From Myxococcales bacterium (GTDB taxonomy: Bacteria; Myxococcota_A; Polyangia; Polyangiales; Ga0077539): DNA of 64,000 nt. Positions within the stretch are counted from its first letter, which is position 1. Each line of letters opens with the position of its first letter. This document shows positions 43,531 through 51,296 of the stretch, in pieces. Where the stretch lies: the NCBI GenBank assembly GCA_013298625.1, contig JAAFIF010000002.1:178976-242975 (forward strand). Reading direction: 5' to 3'. The notes under the pieces were generated by a model. That model was not told where the DNA came from. It was given only the letters and a program-made list of their open reading frames with translations, and made no database searches. The position numbers were made by a program, and so were the translations under genes.

Positions 43531-43592
43531 GGGGGCAAAGATCGTAGCGAATGCGCGGCGAAGCGCGAGCGTCGGTTAGGGTGTGCGCAGCG

Positions 43593-44588
43593 ATGCCGAG
43601 GTTGTTGTTGGTCCACACTGGGGGGACGCTGATGATGCGCGGGGGCGATCCTGCGCCGCTCGCGCCCGACGTGTACACGCAGGATTTGCTCGCTGAGCTG
43701 CCGGTGCTGAAGAAGGTCGCGGACATCGAGACGCGGATCTTCAGCAACTTGGACTCGTCGGACATGCAGCCGCACCACTGGGTGTCCCTCGGCGCGCTCG
43801 TGCACGAGGCGCTTCCTTCGTACGACGGCGTGGTGATCGTGCACGGGACGGACACGATGGCGTACACCGCGAGCGCGCTGGCGTTTTTGCTGCCTGGCCT
43901 CGATCGGCCGGTGGTGATGACCGGCGCGCAAAAGCCGCTGGGCGACGTGCGCACCGACGCGCGCTCGAACCTGGTGGACGCGTGTCACCTCGCGGTGGTG
44001 GGCCCGCCGGAGGTGGGGATCGTGTTCGATTCGAAGCTCTTGCGGGGCTGTCGCGCGACGAAGATGGACGCGTGGGGGATGAGCGCGTTTGGCTCGCCCG
44101 CGTGCACGCCGCTCGCGGAGCTGGGGCTCGGCGTGCACTTCAGCGCGCACGTGCTGCCGAAGCGCGCGGCGGTGTCGTTCGACGCGCGGATCGAAGAGCG
44201 GGTGTTGGCGGTGAGGACGTTTCCGGGGCTCGATCCGCGGCTGTTGCTGGGGGCGATCGACGCGGGGGTGCGCGGGATCGTGCTCGAGGCCTTCGGCGCA
44301 GGAAACATCCCCCGCCTCGAAAACTCGCTCGTCCCCGTGCTCGAGAAGGCGCGCGCGATGGACGTCGCCGTGGTGATCGCGAGCCAGTGTCCGCGCGGAA
44401 GCGTGGACCTCGCGCGCTATCTCGGCGGCGCGGCCGCGTCGGGCGCAGGCGCGATTTCGGCGGGCGACATGACCACCGAAGCCGCGCTGACCAAGCTCAT
44501 GCTGGCGCTCGGACGCGCCGAGAGCGAGGGTCGGGTGCGCACCGCGCGCGAGGCGTTTGCGCGGAGCTGGGCCGGCGAGATGGGCTGA
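43593..44588 (+). CDS. L-asparaginase
   Basis: A 331-residue enzyme of the bacterial L-asparaginase I/II family, hydrolysing asparagine to aspartate and ammonia. The first catalytic threonine is in LLVHTGGTLMM, the second in VIVHGTDTMAYTASALAF, and the lysine in GAQKPLGDVRTDARSNL; the late VVIASQCPRGSV completes the family. No signal peptide, so the enzyme is the cytoplasmic type. ATG at 43593. Confidence 0.93.
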   Translation: MPRLLLVHTGGTLMMRGGDPAPLAPDVYTQDLLAELPVLKKVADIETRIFSNLDSSDMQPHHWVSLGALVHEALPSYDGVVIVHGTDTMAYTASALAFLLPGLDRPVVMTGAQKPLGDVRTDARSNLVDACHLAVVGPPEVGIVFDSKLLRGCRATKMDAWGMSAFGSPACTPLAELGLGVHFSAHVLPKRAAVSFDARIEERVLAVRTFPGLDPRLLLGAIDAGVRGIVLEAFGAGNIPRLENSLVPVLEKARAMDVAVVIASQCPRGSVDLARYLGGAAASGAGAISAGDMTTEAALTKLMLALGRAESEGRVRTAREAFARSWAGEMG

Positions 44589-44615
44589 TCACCGGCTGCG
44601 GCGTGGGCGCTGCGG

Positions 44616-44873
44616 TCATTGCGCGCAGCCGTGGTCGCGAAGGTAGCGCGCGCGCAGGGCCTCGTCGGACAACGTCGCGTAGCCGTGTCGCGCCTCGCGT
44701 CGGCACTCGACCTCGTGCGCGGGATCTCCGTGCGCCTGAGCGTGACACCAGTTGCGAACGGCTGGCTCGCAAGCGTCCCAGCGCGACTGCAGCTCGGGCG
44801 AGAGGTTGCTCTGAGTGGTGGCGCACGACGAGAGCGCTGCGAACAGCGCGAGCAGAGAGAGGTGCTTCATCAT
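44616..44873 (-). CDS. Small Cys-containing lipoprotein
   Basis: An 85-residue lipoprotein: MMKHLSLLALFAALSSCATT has the lipobox LSSC. The mature part (WDACEPAVRNWCHAQAHGDP and ECRREARHGYATLSDE, ending DHGCAQ) has four cysteines, probably two disulfides. The start is ATG at 44873 or 44870. No family recognised. Confidence 0.75.
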   Translation of the reverse strand: MMKHLSLLALFAALSSCATTQSNLSPELQSRWDACEPAVRNWCHAQAHGDPAHEVECRREARHGYATLSDEALRARYLRDHGCAQ

Positions 44874-45155
44874 CGAGCGACAAACCGAGCAATCAGCGCG
44901 CCATCGATGATTCGAAATAGACGAACAAAAGTGCTACGTAAATCGAGTAATTCGAATCGATCGCAGCGTTGATTCGCCGCGTCCTCGCCGCGAGAATCGC
45001 GATCGAGCCCAGGATTGCTGCGGCAGAAATGTACCCCGTGCGGCAGAGATGCTGCGCGCGACGATTTCGTGAAGCCTGCATTGGTTTCGCCAGACCGCGC
45101 GGGGATCAGACGCGCGTCGATGCGCTCGGACGGGGCGCGATACGCTCGCCGCACG
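44874..45155. other. A+T-richer intergenic region without a firm gene
   Basis: This 282-base stretch is distinctly poorer in G+C than its surroundings. A 62-codon frame on the minus strand (45081-44893) would encode two hydrophobic segments (YISAAAILGSIAILAA and YSIYVALLFVYF), but its codon use is unlike the neighbours and no ribosome-binding site supports it. It probably holds the divergent promoters of the lipoprotein and the ABC transporter. Confidence 0.5.
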
Positions 45156-46631
45156 GTGCAACGATCGCTGGTTCGCTGGGTGTGCGCGCTCGTCGCGCTG
45201 ATGGCGCTGCTCTCGTGTCACCGCGAGCAGGGCGGGCTCGCCGCGGTGCGGGCGCGGGGAGAGCTGTCGTGGGGCGGCGACATTCAGGGCGGCGAGCCGT
45301 ACGTGTTCGACGACCCGCGCCGGCCGGGGACGCGCGTCGGGTTCGAGGTCGATCTGGCCGAGGCGATCGCGAGAGAGCTCGGGGTGCGCGCGCGGTTCGT
45401 GCAAAATGACTGGGCGAACCTGGTTCCGTCGCTCGAGCGGGGCACGTTCGACATGGCGCTCAACGGGCTCGAAGTGACGCCGGCGCGCACGGGGCGGGTG
45501 CGCTTCTCGCGGCCGTATTTTCTGTATCGCATGCGGCTCATGGCCCGCACCGGCGACGCGCGCGTGCGCGCCGACGTCACGTCGTTGCGCGGGCTGCGCG
45601 TCGGGACGCTCGGCAACTCGCAGTCCCACGACCTGCTGCGCCGCAACGGGATCGAAGCGGTCCTCTACGAAGGGCAAGAAGAGCCCTACGCGGACCTCGA
45701 GCGCGGCCGCACCGACGCGGTGTTGCTCGATGACATCATCGCGACGCGCTACGGCGTGGTGAAGCCATCGCTGCGGGTCGTCGGCGACCTCGGCGACGGC
45801 TACTACGCTGCGGCGTTTCGGCCTGCGGACGAGTCCTTGGCGCGGGCCGTGGACGACGCGCTCTCGCGCATCGCGCGCTCGGGCGAGCTGCGCGCGATCA
45901 TGGCGCGCTGGCAGATCGACGACCCGAGGCTCGCGCAGATCGTCGATTGGACCGCAGAAAACCAGGCGCAGCTGCTGCGCACGACCGAGCGCGCGGTGTT
46001 CGGATGGAGCCACGTGAAGCTCTTCGCCGAAGGCGCGTGGGCGACGGTGCGCGTCTCGATCGGCGCGATGGTGCTCGCTGTCTTGCTGGGCATGCTGCTC
46101 GCGCTGACGCGGCAATACGGGCCGCGTCCGTTCGCCGCGGTGGCCGTCGCGTACGTGGAGGTCATGCGAGGGACGCCCGTGCTCTTGCAGCTCTACTTGC
46201 TGTACTTCGGGCTCTCTCGCTACGTGCAACTCTCGCCCATGACCGCGGCCATCGTGGGGCTCGGGCTCAACTACGCGGCGTACGAAGCGGAGGTGTACCG
46301 CGCGGGGCTGCAAGCAGTGCCCAAGGGCCAGATGGAAGCGGCGATCGCGCTCGGGATGCCGCGGGGGATGGCGCTGCGGCGAGTGGTCGTTCCGCAGGCG
46401 TTTCGGCTGGCGTTGCCGGGGGTGACCAACGATTTCATCGCGCTGCTCAAGGACAGCTCGCTGGTGTCGGTGATCACCGTGGTCGAGCTGACCAAACAGA
46501 TGACCATCACCGCGGTGGACGTGCGCTCGTGGCTCTTGCCTGGGCTCACGTGCGCGGCGATGTACTTCGCGCTGAGCTACCCGCTCTCGCGGCTGTCACG
46601 CAGGCTCGAAGAGAGGATGGCGCGATCGTGA
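45156..46631 (+). CDS. Polar amino-acid ABC transporter, binding protein-permease fusion
   Basis: A 491-residue fusion. The signal segment VRWVCALVALMALLSC carries a lipobox. A periplasmic amino-acid-binding domain follows (GTRVGFEVDLAEAIARELGV, FDMALNGLEVTPART, GLRVGTLGNSQSH), then an HisM/GlnP-type permease domain of about 210 residues with the EAA loop MEAAIALGMPRGMALRRVVVPQA. Such fusions are known for glutamine/histidine-type systems. The GTG at 45156 is chosen to begin at the signal peptide. The ATPase gene overlaps its stop. Confidence 0.9.
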   Translation: MQRSLVRWVCALVALMALLSCHREQGGLAAVRARGELSWGGDIQGGEPYVFDDPRRPGTRVGFEVDLAEAIARELGVRARFVQNDWANLVPSLERGTFDMALNGLEVTPARTGRVRFSRPYFLYRMRLMARTGDARVRADVTSLRGLRVGTLGNSQSHDLLRRNGIEAVLYEGQEEPYADLERGRTDAVLLDDIIATRYGVVKPSLRVVGDLGDGYYAAAFRPADESLARAVDDALSRIARSGELRAIMARWQIDDPRLAQIVDWTAENQAQLLRTTERAVFGWSHVKLFAEGAWATVRVSIGAMVLAVLLGMLLALTRQYGPRPFAAVAVAYVEVMRGTPVLLQLYLLYFGLSRYVQLSPMTAAIVGLGLNYAAYEAEVYRAGLQAVPKGQMEAAIALGMPRGMALRRVVVPQAFRLALPGVTNDFIALLKDSSLVSVITVVELTKQMTITAVDVRSWLLPGLTCAAMYFALSYPLSRLSRRLEERMARS

Positions 46632-47362
46632 TCGAGCTCGTATCCGTCACCAAGACGTTCGGCGAAAAGACCGTGCTCGCGGGCATCTCTGCGACCTTCG
46701 ACGACGGCGCGGCGGTCTCGCTCGTCGGCCCTTCGGGCGGCGGAAAGACCACGCTCCTGCGCTGCCTGAACGGCCTCGAGTCCTTCGACGGCGGCGCGAT
46801 CAAGATCGCAGGCGAGACCGTGCAGCCCGGCGGAGAGCGCGCCAACCGCGCGGCGTTCGCGAAGCTCCGCGGCCGCGTGGGGTTCGTCTTTCAGCAGTTC
46901 AATCTCTTCTCGCACCGCACGGCGATCGGCAACGTGATCGAAGCGCCCGTGCACGTGCGCGGCGAGTCGGTCTCGTCCGCGACCGAGCGCGCCCGGCAGC
47001 TGCTCGCGAAGGTCGGCATGGAAGAGCACGGCCACAAGTACCCGCACGAGCTCTCGGGCGGACAGCAGCAGCGCGTCGCGATCGCCCGCGCGCTGGCCAT
47101 GAAGCCAGAGGTGTTGCTCATGGACGAGCCCACGAGCGCGCTCGATCCAGAGCGCGTTCAAGACGTCGTCGAGCTGTTGAGCGGGCTCAAGGGCGAGGGC
47201 TTGTCGCTCGTGATCGTGACGCACGAGATGCACTTCGCCCGCGCGATCAGCGATCACGTGTGCGTCCTGCACAGCGGGTCGATCGTCGAGCAGGGCGCGC
47301 CGCGCGAGGTGCTCTCGGCGCCGAAGGACCCGCGGACGAGGGCGTTTCTCGGGCTCGAGTGA
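46628..47362 (+). CDS. Amino-acid ABC transporter ATPase
   Basis: A 244-residue ABC ATPase of the GlnQ/HisP family. Walker A is GPSGGGKTTLLR, then FQQFNLFSHRTAIGNV (the polar amino-acid signature), LSGGQQQRVAIARALAM, Walker B EVLLMDEPTSALDPERV, and VIVTHEMHFAR. The GTG start overlaps the previous stop (GTGA). With the fused binding protein-permease it makes a two-gene importer. Confidence 0.95.
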   Translation: MIELVSVTKTFGEKTVLAGISATFDDGAAVSLVGPSGGGKTTLLRCLNGLESFDGGAIKIAGETVQPGGERANRAAFAKLRGRVGFVFQQFNLFSHRTAIGNVIEAPVHVRGESVSSATERARQLLAKVGMEEHGHKYPHELSGGQQQRVAIARALAMKPEVLLMDEPTSALDPERVQDVVELLSGLKGEGLSLVIVTHEMHFARAISDHVCVLHSGSIVEQGAPREVLSAPKDPRTRAFLGLE

Positions 47363-47367
47363 GCGTC

Positions 47368-47853
47368 CTAGCGTACGGTGATCGCGAGCTCGACCCACGC
47401 GCCCTCGCGCAAGGTGAAGAGCTTTCGGTCGGTGACCTTCTTGTCAGTGACCGCGGTGACGAGCCACGCGACGGGGTAGGCGAGCTGTCCGTCGGGCGCC
47501 GCTGCGTCCTGGTCGGTCTGCGAGAAGTACGCGCCGCAGTCGCAGTGCGAGTGATAGATGACCTTCACGGGCTGCGCGTCGCGCTCGCCCTGCTCGAAGG
47601 TGCGTTGGATCAAGCGCGCGTCGATCGTGTAGTACTCGCGCGCGGTGCGCGGAAAGGTCTCGGGGTCGGCCTTGTGGTACTTGTCCGCGAGGTTGGGCGC
47701 GGCGATCGCGCGGTCGATCACGAGCGGATCCGCGGCGGGGCCCGTGAGAAACCCGCACGACTCGTTGGGGTATTCGGCGACGGCGTGGGCGTCGACGGCG
47801 TCGAGCACCGCGCGATCGACGGCGAGCGAAGCGGTGAGCCATGGGTGATTCAT
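47368..47853 (-). CDS. JAMM/MPN metalloprotease, Mec-like
   Basis: A 161-residue JAMM protease. The active-site glutamate is E31 (EYPNESCGFL), the zinc ligands H101 and H103 with S111 and D114 (HSHCDCGAYFSQTDQDA), an intact HxH-x7-SxxD motif. In mycobacteria Mec releases cysteine from the CysO-cysteine adduct; in quinolobactin synthesis a homologue trims residues behind the Gly-Gly of the carrier. It lies 49 bases after the cysM-like gene and ends the sulfur-carrier operon. Here trimming of the carrier's extra Arg and release of cysteine are both plausible. Confidence 0.88.
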   Translation of the reverse strand: MNHPWLTASLAVDRAVLDAVDAHAVAEYPNESCGFLTGPAADPLVIDRAIAAPNLADKYHKADPETFPRTAREYYTIDARLIQRTFEQGERDAQPVKVIYHSHCDCGAYFSQTDQDAAAPDGQLAYPVAWLVTAVTDKKVTDRKLFTLREGAWVELAITVR

Positions 47854-47902
47854 CGCGGATTCTCCTGAATATGGGCTGACAGCTTGATTGTGTGGGCGGT
47901 GT

Positions 47903-48844
47903 CTACCACGCGTAGGCCTTCTCCCACTTCATCGGAGCGAAGTAGCGGTCGCCGCGGTCGCAGAGGATCGTGACGACGCAGCCCTTCTCGCCGCGCTCGC
48001 TGAGCTGCCGGGCCAGCCGCCACGCGGCGAAGACGTTGGCGCCAGCGGAGTGGCCGACGTGCAGCCCGAGCTCGGCGACGAGGCGATCGGACATGTCCCA
48101 GCCCTCGTCGGTCTCGACCGTGACGGTCCCGTCGTGAATCGAGCGGTCGTAGATGGGCGGGACGATGGAGCTGTCCATGTGCTTGAGCCCTTCGAGTCCG
48201 TGCGCGGGCTCGGCGGGCTCCATGGCGAAGCACTGAATGGGTCGCGCGTGCTCCTTGAGCCTGCGGGTGGTGCCCATCATGGTCCCGGAGGTGCCGAGGC
48301 CCGTGACGAAGTGCGTGATGCGATCGCCGACGTCCGCGAGGATCTCGGGACCCGTGCCGAGGTAGTGACCACGCCAGTTCGACGCGTTGCTGTACTGATC
48401 AGGGTAGTAGTACTTGCCTGGATTTTCGCTGACGATCTTGCGCACGAGGCGGATGGCGCCGTCCGAGCCTTCGAGCGGATCCGAGTAGATGAGCTCGGTG
48501 CCGAAGGCGCGGGTGATGTCCTTGCGCGCCTGCGAGACGTTCTTGGGCATCACGAGCGCGACCTTGTAGCCGAGCGCGGCGCCCATGAGCGAGTACGCAA
48601 CGCCAGTGTTTCCGCTGGTCGAATCGATGAGGACCTTGTCGCGAGTGAGGTCTTTGCGCGCGATGGCGTCGAGAAAGATCTGCCGCGCGGCGCGGTCCTT
48701 CACGCTGCCGCCCGGGTTGGCGAACTCGAGCTTGCCGTAGAGCTCGACGCCTGTGGGCTCGAGGGCGCGGAGGCGAAGGAGCGGGGTGTTTCCCACGGCG
48801 TCGATGATGGACTCGATGCGCTTGGGTCGGACGAACGCTGTCAT
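47903..48844 (-). CDS. PLP-dependent cysteine synthase, CysM-like
   Basis: A 313-residue fold-type II PLP enzyme. The PLP lysine is in NPGGSVKDRAARQ, the phosphate loop GTSGTMMGT and the substrate loop STSGNTGVAYS are present. The protein ends DRGDRYFAPMKWEKAYAW. Next to a sulfur carrier and a JAMM protease it most likely corresponds to mycobacterial CysM, which takes sulfur from CysO-thiocarboxylate rather than free sulfide. The ATG overlaps the stop of the previous gene (ATGA). Confidence 0.9.
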   Translation of the reverse strand: MTAFVRPKRIESIIDAVGNTPLLRLRALEPTGVELYGKLEFANPGGSVKDRAARQIFLDAIARKDLTRDKVLIDSTSGNTGVAYSLMGAALGYKVALVMPKNVSQARKDITRAFGTELIYSDPLEGSDGAIRLVRKIVSENPGKYYYPDQYSNASNWRGHYLGTGPEILADVGDRITHFVTGLGTSGTMMGTTRRLKEHARPIQCFAMEPAEPAHGLEGLKHMDSSIVPPIYDRSIHDGTVTVETDEGWDMSDRLVAELGLHVGHSAGANVFAAWRLARQLSERGEKGCVVTILCDRGDRYFAPMKWEKAYAW

Positions 48845-49206
48845 GGCGAAAGCTCGGTCGAAGTGGACGAGAGCGCGTGATCGAGCGCGGCGGGCCTGGG
48901 CGCCGCGGGCCATCCGAGCAGCGCGCGCGCGGCTTCGAGCGCGGCCCACGCGGCGACGCCGAGGCTGTATGCGGGCTCGTTCGAGGACGCGGCGAGGGTG
49001 ATCTCGAGGGCGTCTTCGGTCGCATCCGCGACGAGGCCACCGGCGTGCGACCAGATGCGCTCGGCGTCCGCGCGCGTGGCGTCGTCGCCGACGAACCGCA
49101 CGGGACGGGCGGCGAGCGCGCGCTGTCCATCGACGCCGAGCTCGGGCAGCGCGACCTGTCGCCCGAGGCGCTCGTAGTCGATCGGGCGCTGCATCGCGTC
49201 GCTCAA
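48841..49206 (-). CDS. Small protein resembling an isolated E1 N-terminus
   Basis: A 121-residue protein (TTG start 49206 in a TTGA overlap, or ATG at 49194). Its first part, YERLGRQVALPELGVDGQRALAARPVRFVG, matches the N-terminal helix and first strand of ThiF/MoeB-type E1 enzymes (RYxRQ-LPE-G-GQ). The nucleotide-binding loop expected next is absent. The remainder (ITLAASSNEPAYSLGVAAWAALEAARALLG) is helical and could be a degenerate E1 half. The separate E1 gene in the same operon lacks precisely this N-terminal segment. A split or accessory E1 subunit is therefore likely, but unproven. Confidence 0.6.
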   Translation of the reverse strand: MSDAMQRPIDYERLGRQVALPELGVDGQRALAARPVRFVGDDATRADAERIWSHAGGLVADATEDALEITLAASSNEPAYSLGVAAWAALEAARALLGWPAAPRPAALDHALSSTSTELSP

Positions 49207-49478
49207 CGGCCGCCGGCGATGGCGGGGACGATGGTGAGCGAGTCGCCGTCCTTCACGGCGGTGTCGAGGCCGTCGAGAAAGCGAATGTCCTCGTCGCCGA
49301 GGTAGACGTTCATGAAGCGCTTGACGCCCTTGGCGTCGAGCAGTCGGTCCTTGAAGCCCGGAAACTTCGCGTCGAGGTCGGAGAGCGCGTCGCGCACGGT
49401 CGAGCCTTCGACCGAGACCTCTTCTTTGGACTGCGTGAGGGTGCGAAGCGAAGCGGGGATGCGAACTTGAATGCTCAT
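49203..49478 (-). CDS. CysO-like sulfur carrier (MoaD/ThiS fold) ending GGR
   Basis: A 91-residue ubiquitin-fold sulfur carrier of the MoaD/CysO type: MSIQVRIPASLRTLTQSKEE at the N-terminus, VSVEGSTVRDALSDLDAKFPGFKDRLLD, and a C-terminus VPAIAGGR. An extra Arg follows the Gly-Gly, so the carrier would need trimming before thiocarboxylation. The JAMM protease of the operon is the obvious candidate. The start overlaps the E1 stop (ATGA) and its own stop overlaps the next start, so translation of the operon is tightly coupled. Confidence 0.9.
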   Translation of the reverse strand: MSIQVRIPASLRTLTQSKEEVSVEGSTVRDALSDLDAKFPGFKDRLLDAKGVKRFMNVYLGDEDIRFLDGLDTAVKDGDSLTIVPAIAGGR

Positions 49479-50230
49479 AGCGATGACTCCAACGAGGTGA
49501 CAGCGAGGTTGTGTAGCGAACAATCCGGCGTCGTGTATCGGCTCGCGTCGATCGCGGTGATGACGCGAGCCTCGCTACAGAGCGGGCAGTTCTTTCGTCG
49601 TGCGAACATTCGAGCGCGAAACATACCGGTCCTGGCGTCGAGGTGAGCGATCGTTCCGCTTTGGGAGGCGTCGCCGATGGACAAGCGGAGGGCGTGCGCC
49701 GCCATCACCGCGCCGACGAGGGCCGTGACCGGAGCGAACACGCCCGCGGTCGCGCAGTCCACCGCGTCGCCCGACGGCAGGTCTTCGAACACGCATCGGT
49801 AGCACGCCGAACGCGACGGACTCACGGGCAGCACCGTCCCGCTCCAGCCGACAGCAGCGCCGTGAACCGAAGGCTTCGACGCGAGCGCGCACGCGTCGGC
49901 GACGAGAAATTTGGTGGCGAAATTGTCGCTCCCTTCGACGACGACGTCCGCCTCGCGGACGAGCGCGAGCACGCTCCCGGGCGTCGCTCGGTCGAGCACG
50001 ATCATCGGCTGCCCGCCGCTCGCGCGCTCGATGTGATCTGCGAGCGCGACGGCCTTCGGGCGGCCCACATCGGCCTCGTCGAAGGAGAACAATCGATGGA
50101 GATTGCTGCGCTCGACGCGGTCGTCATCGAGCAAGACAAGCTCGACGCGCCCGGTGCGCGCGAGGGCGAGGGCGCAAGGGTGACCGATGCCGCCGACGCC
50201 GACGAGCAGCACGCGGGGAGGCCGGTTCAC
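49475..50230 (-). CDS. ThiF/MoeB-type E1 activating enzyme lacking the N-terminal helix
   Basis: A 251-residue adenylating enzyme for the sulfur carrier. RVLLVGVGGIGHPCALALARTG is the nucleotide loop, LLDDDRVERSNLHRLFSFDEADVGRPKA and VEGSDNFATKFLVAD follow, and the zinc site is CYRC plus CPLC. The motif AVDCATAGVFAPVTALVG resembles the catalytic-cysteine region. It begins directly at the Rossmann fold, without the RYxRQ N-terminal helix usual in this family. The GTG start overlaps the stop of the preceding cysK-like gene (GTGA). Confidence 0.9.
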   Translation of the reverse strand: MNRPPRVLLVGVGGIGHPCALALARTGRVELVLLDDDRVERSNLHRLFSFDEADVGRPKAVALADHIERASGGQPMIVLDRATPGSVLALVREADVVVEGSDNFATKFLVADACALASKPSVHGAAVGWSGTVLPVSPSRSACYRCVFEDLPSGDAVDCATAGVFAPVTALVGAVMAAHALRLSIGDASQSGTIAHLDARTGMFRARMFARRKNCPLCSEARVITAIDASRYTTPDCSLHNLAVTSLESSL

Positions 50231-51174
50231 GCGCGCCCCTCGGCGGATGAAGCGAGCGCGTCGAAGTGAGAAACCAGCGAGAAATACCGCTCGCCAGTGT
50301 CGCACGCGACGGTGACTACGCGGCGGCCTGGGCCGAGCTCGCGCGCGACCGCGAGCGCGGCGGCGACGTTGGCGCCTGCAGAGATTCCGACCAGCACGCC
50401 CTCTTCGCGGGCGAGGCGAACCTTGGTCTCCCACGCGAGCGCATCGGTCACGGTGCGCACTTCGTGCACCACCGCGCCGTCGTAGTTGGCTGGAACGAAC
50501 CCCGCGGCGATGCCTTGGATCTTGCTCGGCCCGCGCTCGCCGCGGCTGATCGTCGCGCACGTCTCGGGCTCGACCGCGACGACGCGGGTCGAGAGCCCGT
50601 GCTCGCGCACGAACCGGCCGAAGCCCGAGATCGTCCCGCCCGTCCCGACCGCGGCGACGAAGGCGTCCGGCGCGCCGCCGAGAGCGTCGATGACCTCGAC
50701 GGCGGTGTGCGCGAGGTGCGTCGCAGGATTGGCGCGGTTCTCGAACTGCGAGAGCACGACGCCGCCGCGCGCTCGCGCGATCTCTAGCGCCCGGCGGATG
50801 GCGCCGTCCATCTGCTCATCGGCGGGGGTCAACACCACCTCTGCGCCGTACGCCGCGAGCAGGGCGCGGCGCTCGAGGCTCATCGACTCGGGCATGGTGA
50901 GGGCGAGCTTGAACCCGCGCGCCGCACACACGAGCGCGAGTCCGATTCCAGTGTTTCCGCTGGTGGGCTCGACCACGAGTCCGCCGGGGACGAGCGCGCC
51001 GCGGGCGACCGCATCGTCGATCATCGCGAGGGCGACGCGGTCCTTGACGCTGCCGCCCGGGTTCTGTTGCTCGAGCTTGAGCCACACCTCCGCGGACGAC
51101 TCGTCGGCAAGTGCGCGAAGTCGCAGCAGACTCGTGCGTCCGACGAGCGAGAGCAGGTCCTCGATGATGGCCAC
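50227..51174 (-). CDS. Cysteine synthase, CysK-like, leaderless start
   Basis: A 315-residue PLP enzyme of the cysteine synthase family: LVGRTSLLRLR, QQNPGGSVKDRVALAM with the PLP lysine, EPTSGNTGIGLALV, GTGGTISGFGRFV, and CDTGERYFS. It is the first gene of the operon and a paralogue of the CysM-like gene; the GERYFS ending is typical of CysK. The GTG start lies only a few bases after the predicted transcription start, so it is probably leaderless. The two paralogues may use different acceptors or sulfur donors. Confidence 0.93.
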   Translation of the reverse strand: MAIIEDLLSLVGRTSLLRLRALADESSAEVWLKLEQQNPGGSVKDRVALAMIDDAVARGALVPGGLVVEPTSGNTGIGLALVCAARGFKLALTMPESMSLERRALLAAYGAEVVLTPADEQMDGAIRRALEIARARGGVVLSQFENRANPATHLAHTAVEVIDALGGAPDAFVAAVGTGGTISGFGRFVREHGLSTRVVAVEPETCATISRGERGPSKIQGIAAGFVPANYDGAVVHEVRTVTDALAWETKVRLAREEGVLVGISAGANVAAALAVARELGPGRRVVTVACDTGERYFSLVSHFDALASSAEGRA

Positions 51175-51183
51175 GGGCGATCG

Positions 51184-51212
51184 GTTATGAAAAACGGCGC
51201 AACCCCTGTCAA
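51184..51212 (-). promoter_or_regulatory. Promoter of the sulfur-carrier cysteine operon
   Basis: TTGACA (51212-51207), 17 bases and CATAAC (51189-51184) on the minus strand form a strong promoter. Transcription should start near 51177, about three bases before the GTG at 51174. Confidence 0.75.
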
Positions 51213-51296
51213 CACCGCACTCGCGGGGCTGGCCATGCGTATTGAGCGCGGAGCGATGTCATCGCGGCGCGCATTGCGCTTACACTCCCGTTCGCC

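Noticed and set aside
44893..45081. A 62-codon frame encoding two hydrophobic segments
   Set aside because: Codon use unlike neighbours, no ribosome-binding site, and the stretch is an A+T-rich intergenic promoter region; kept only as a note.
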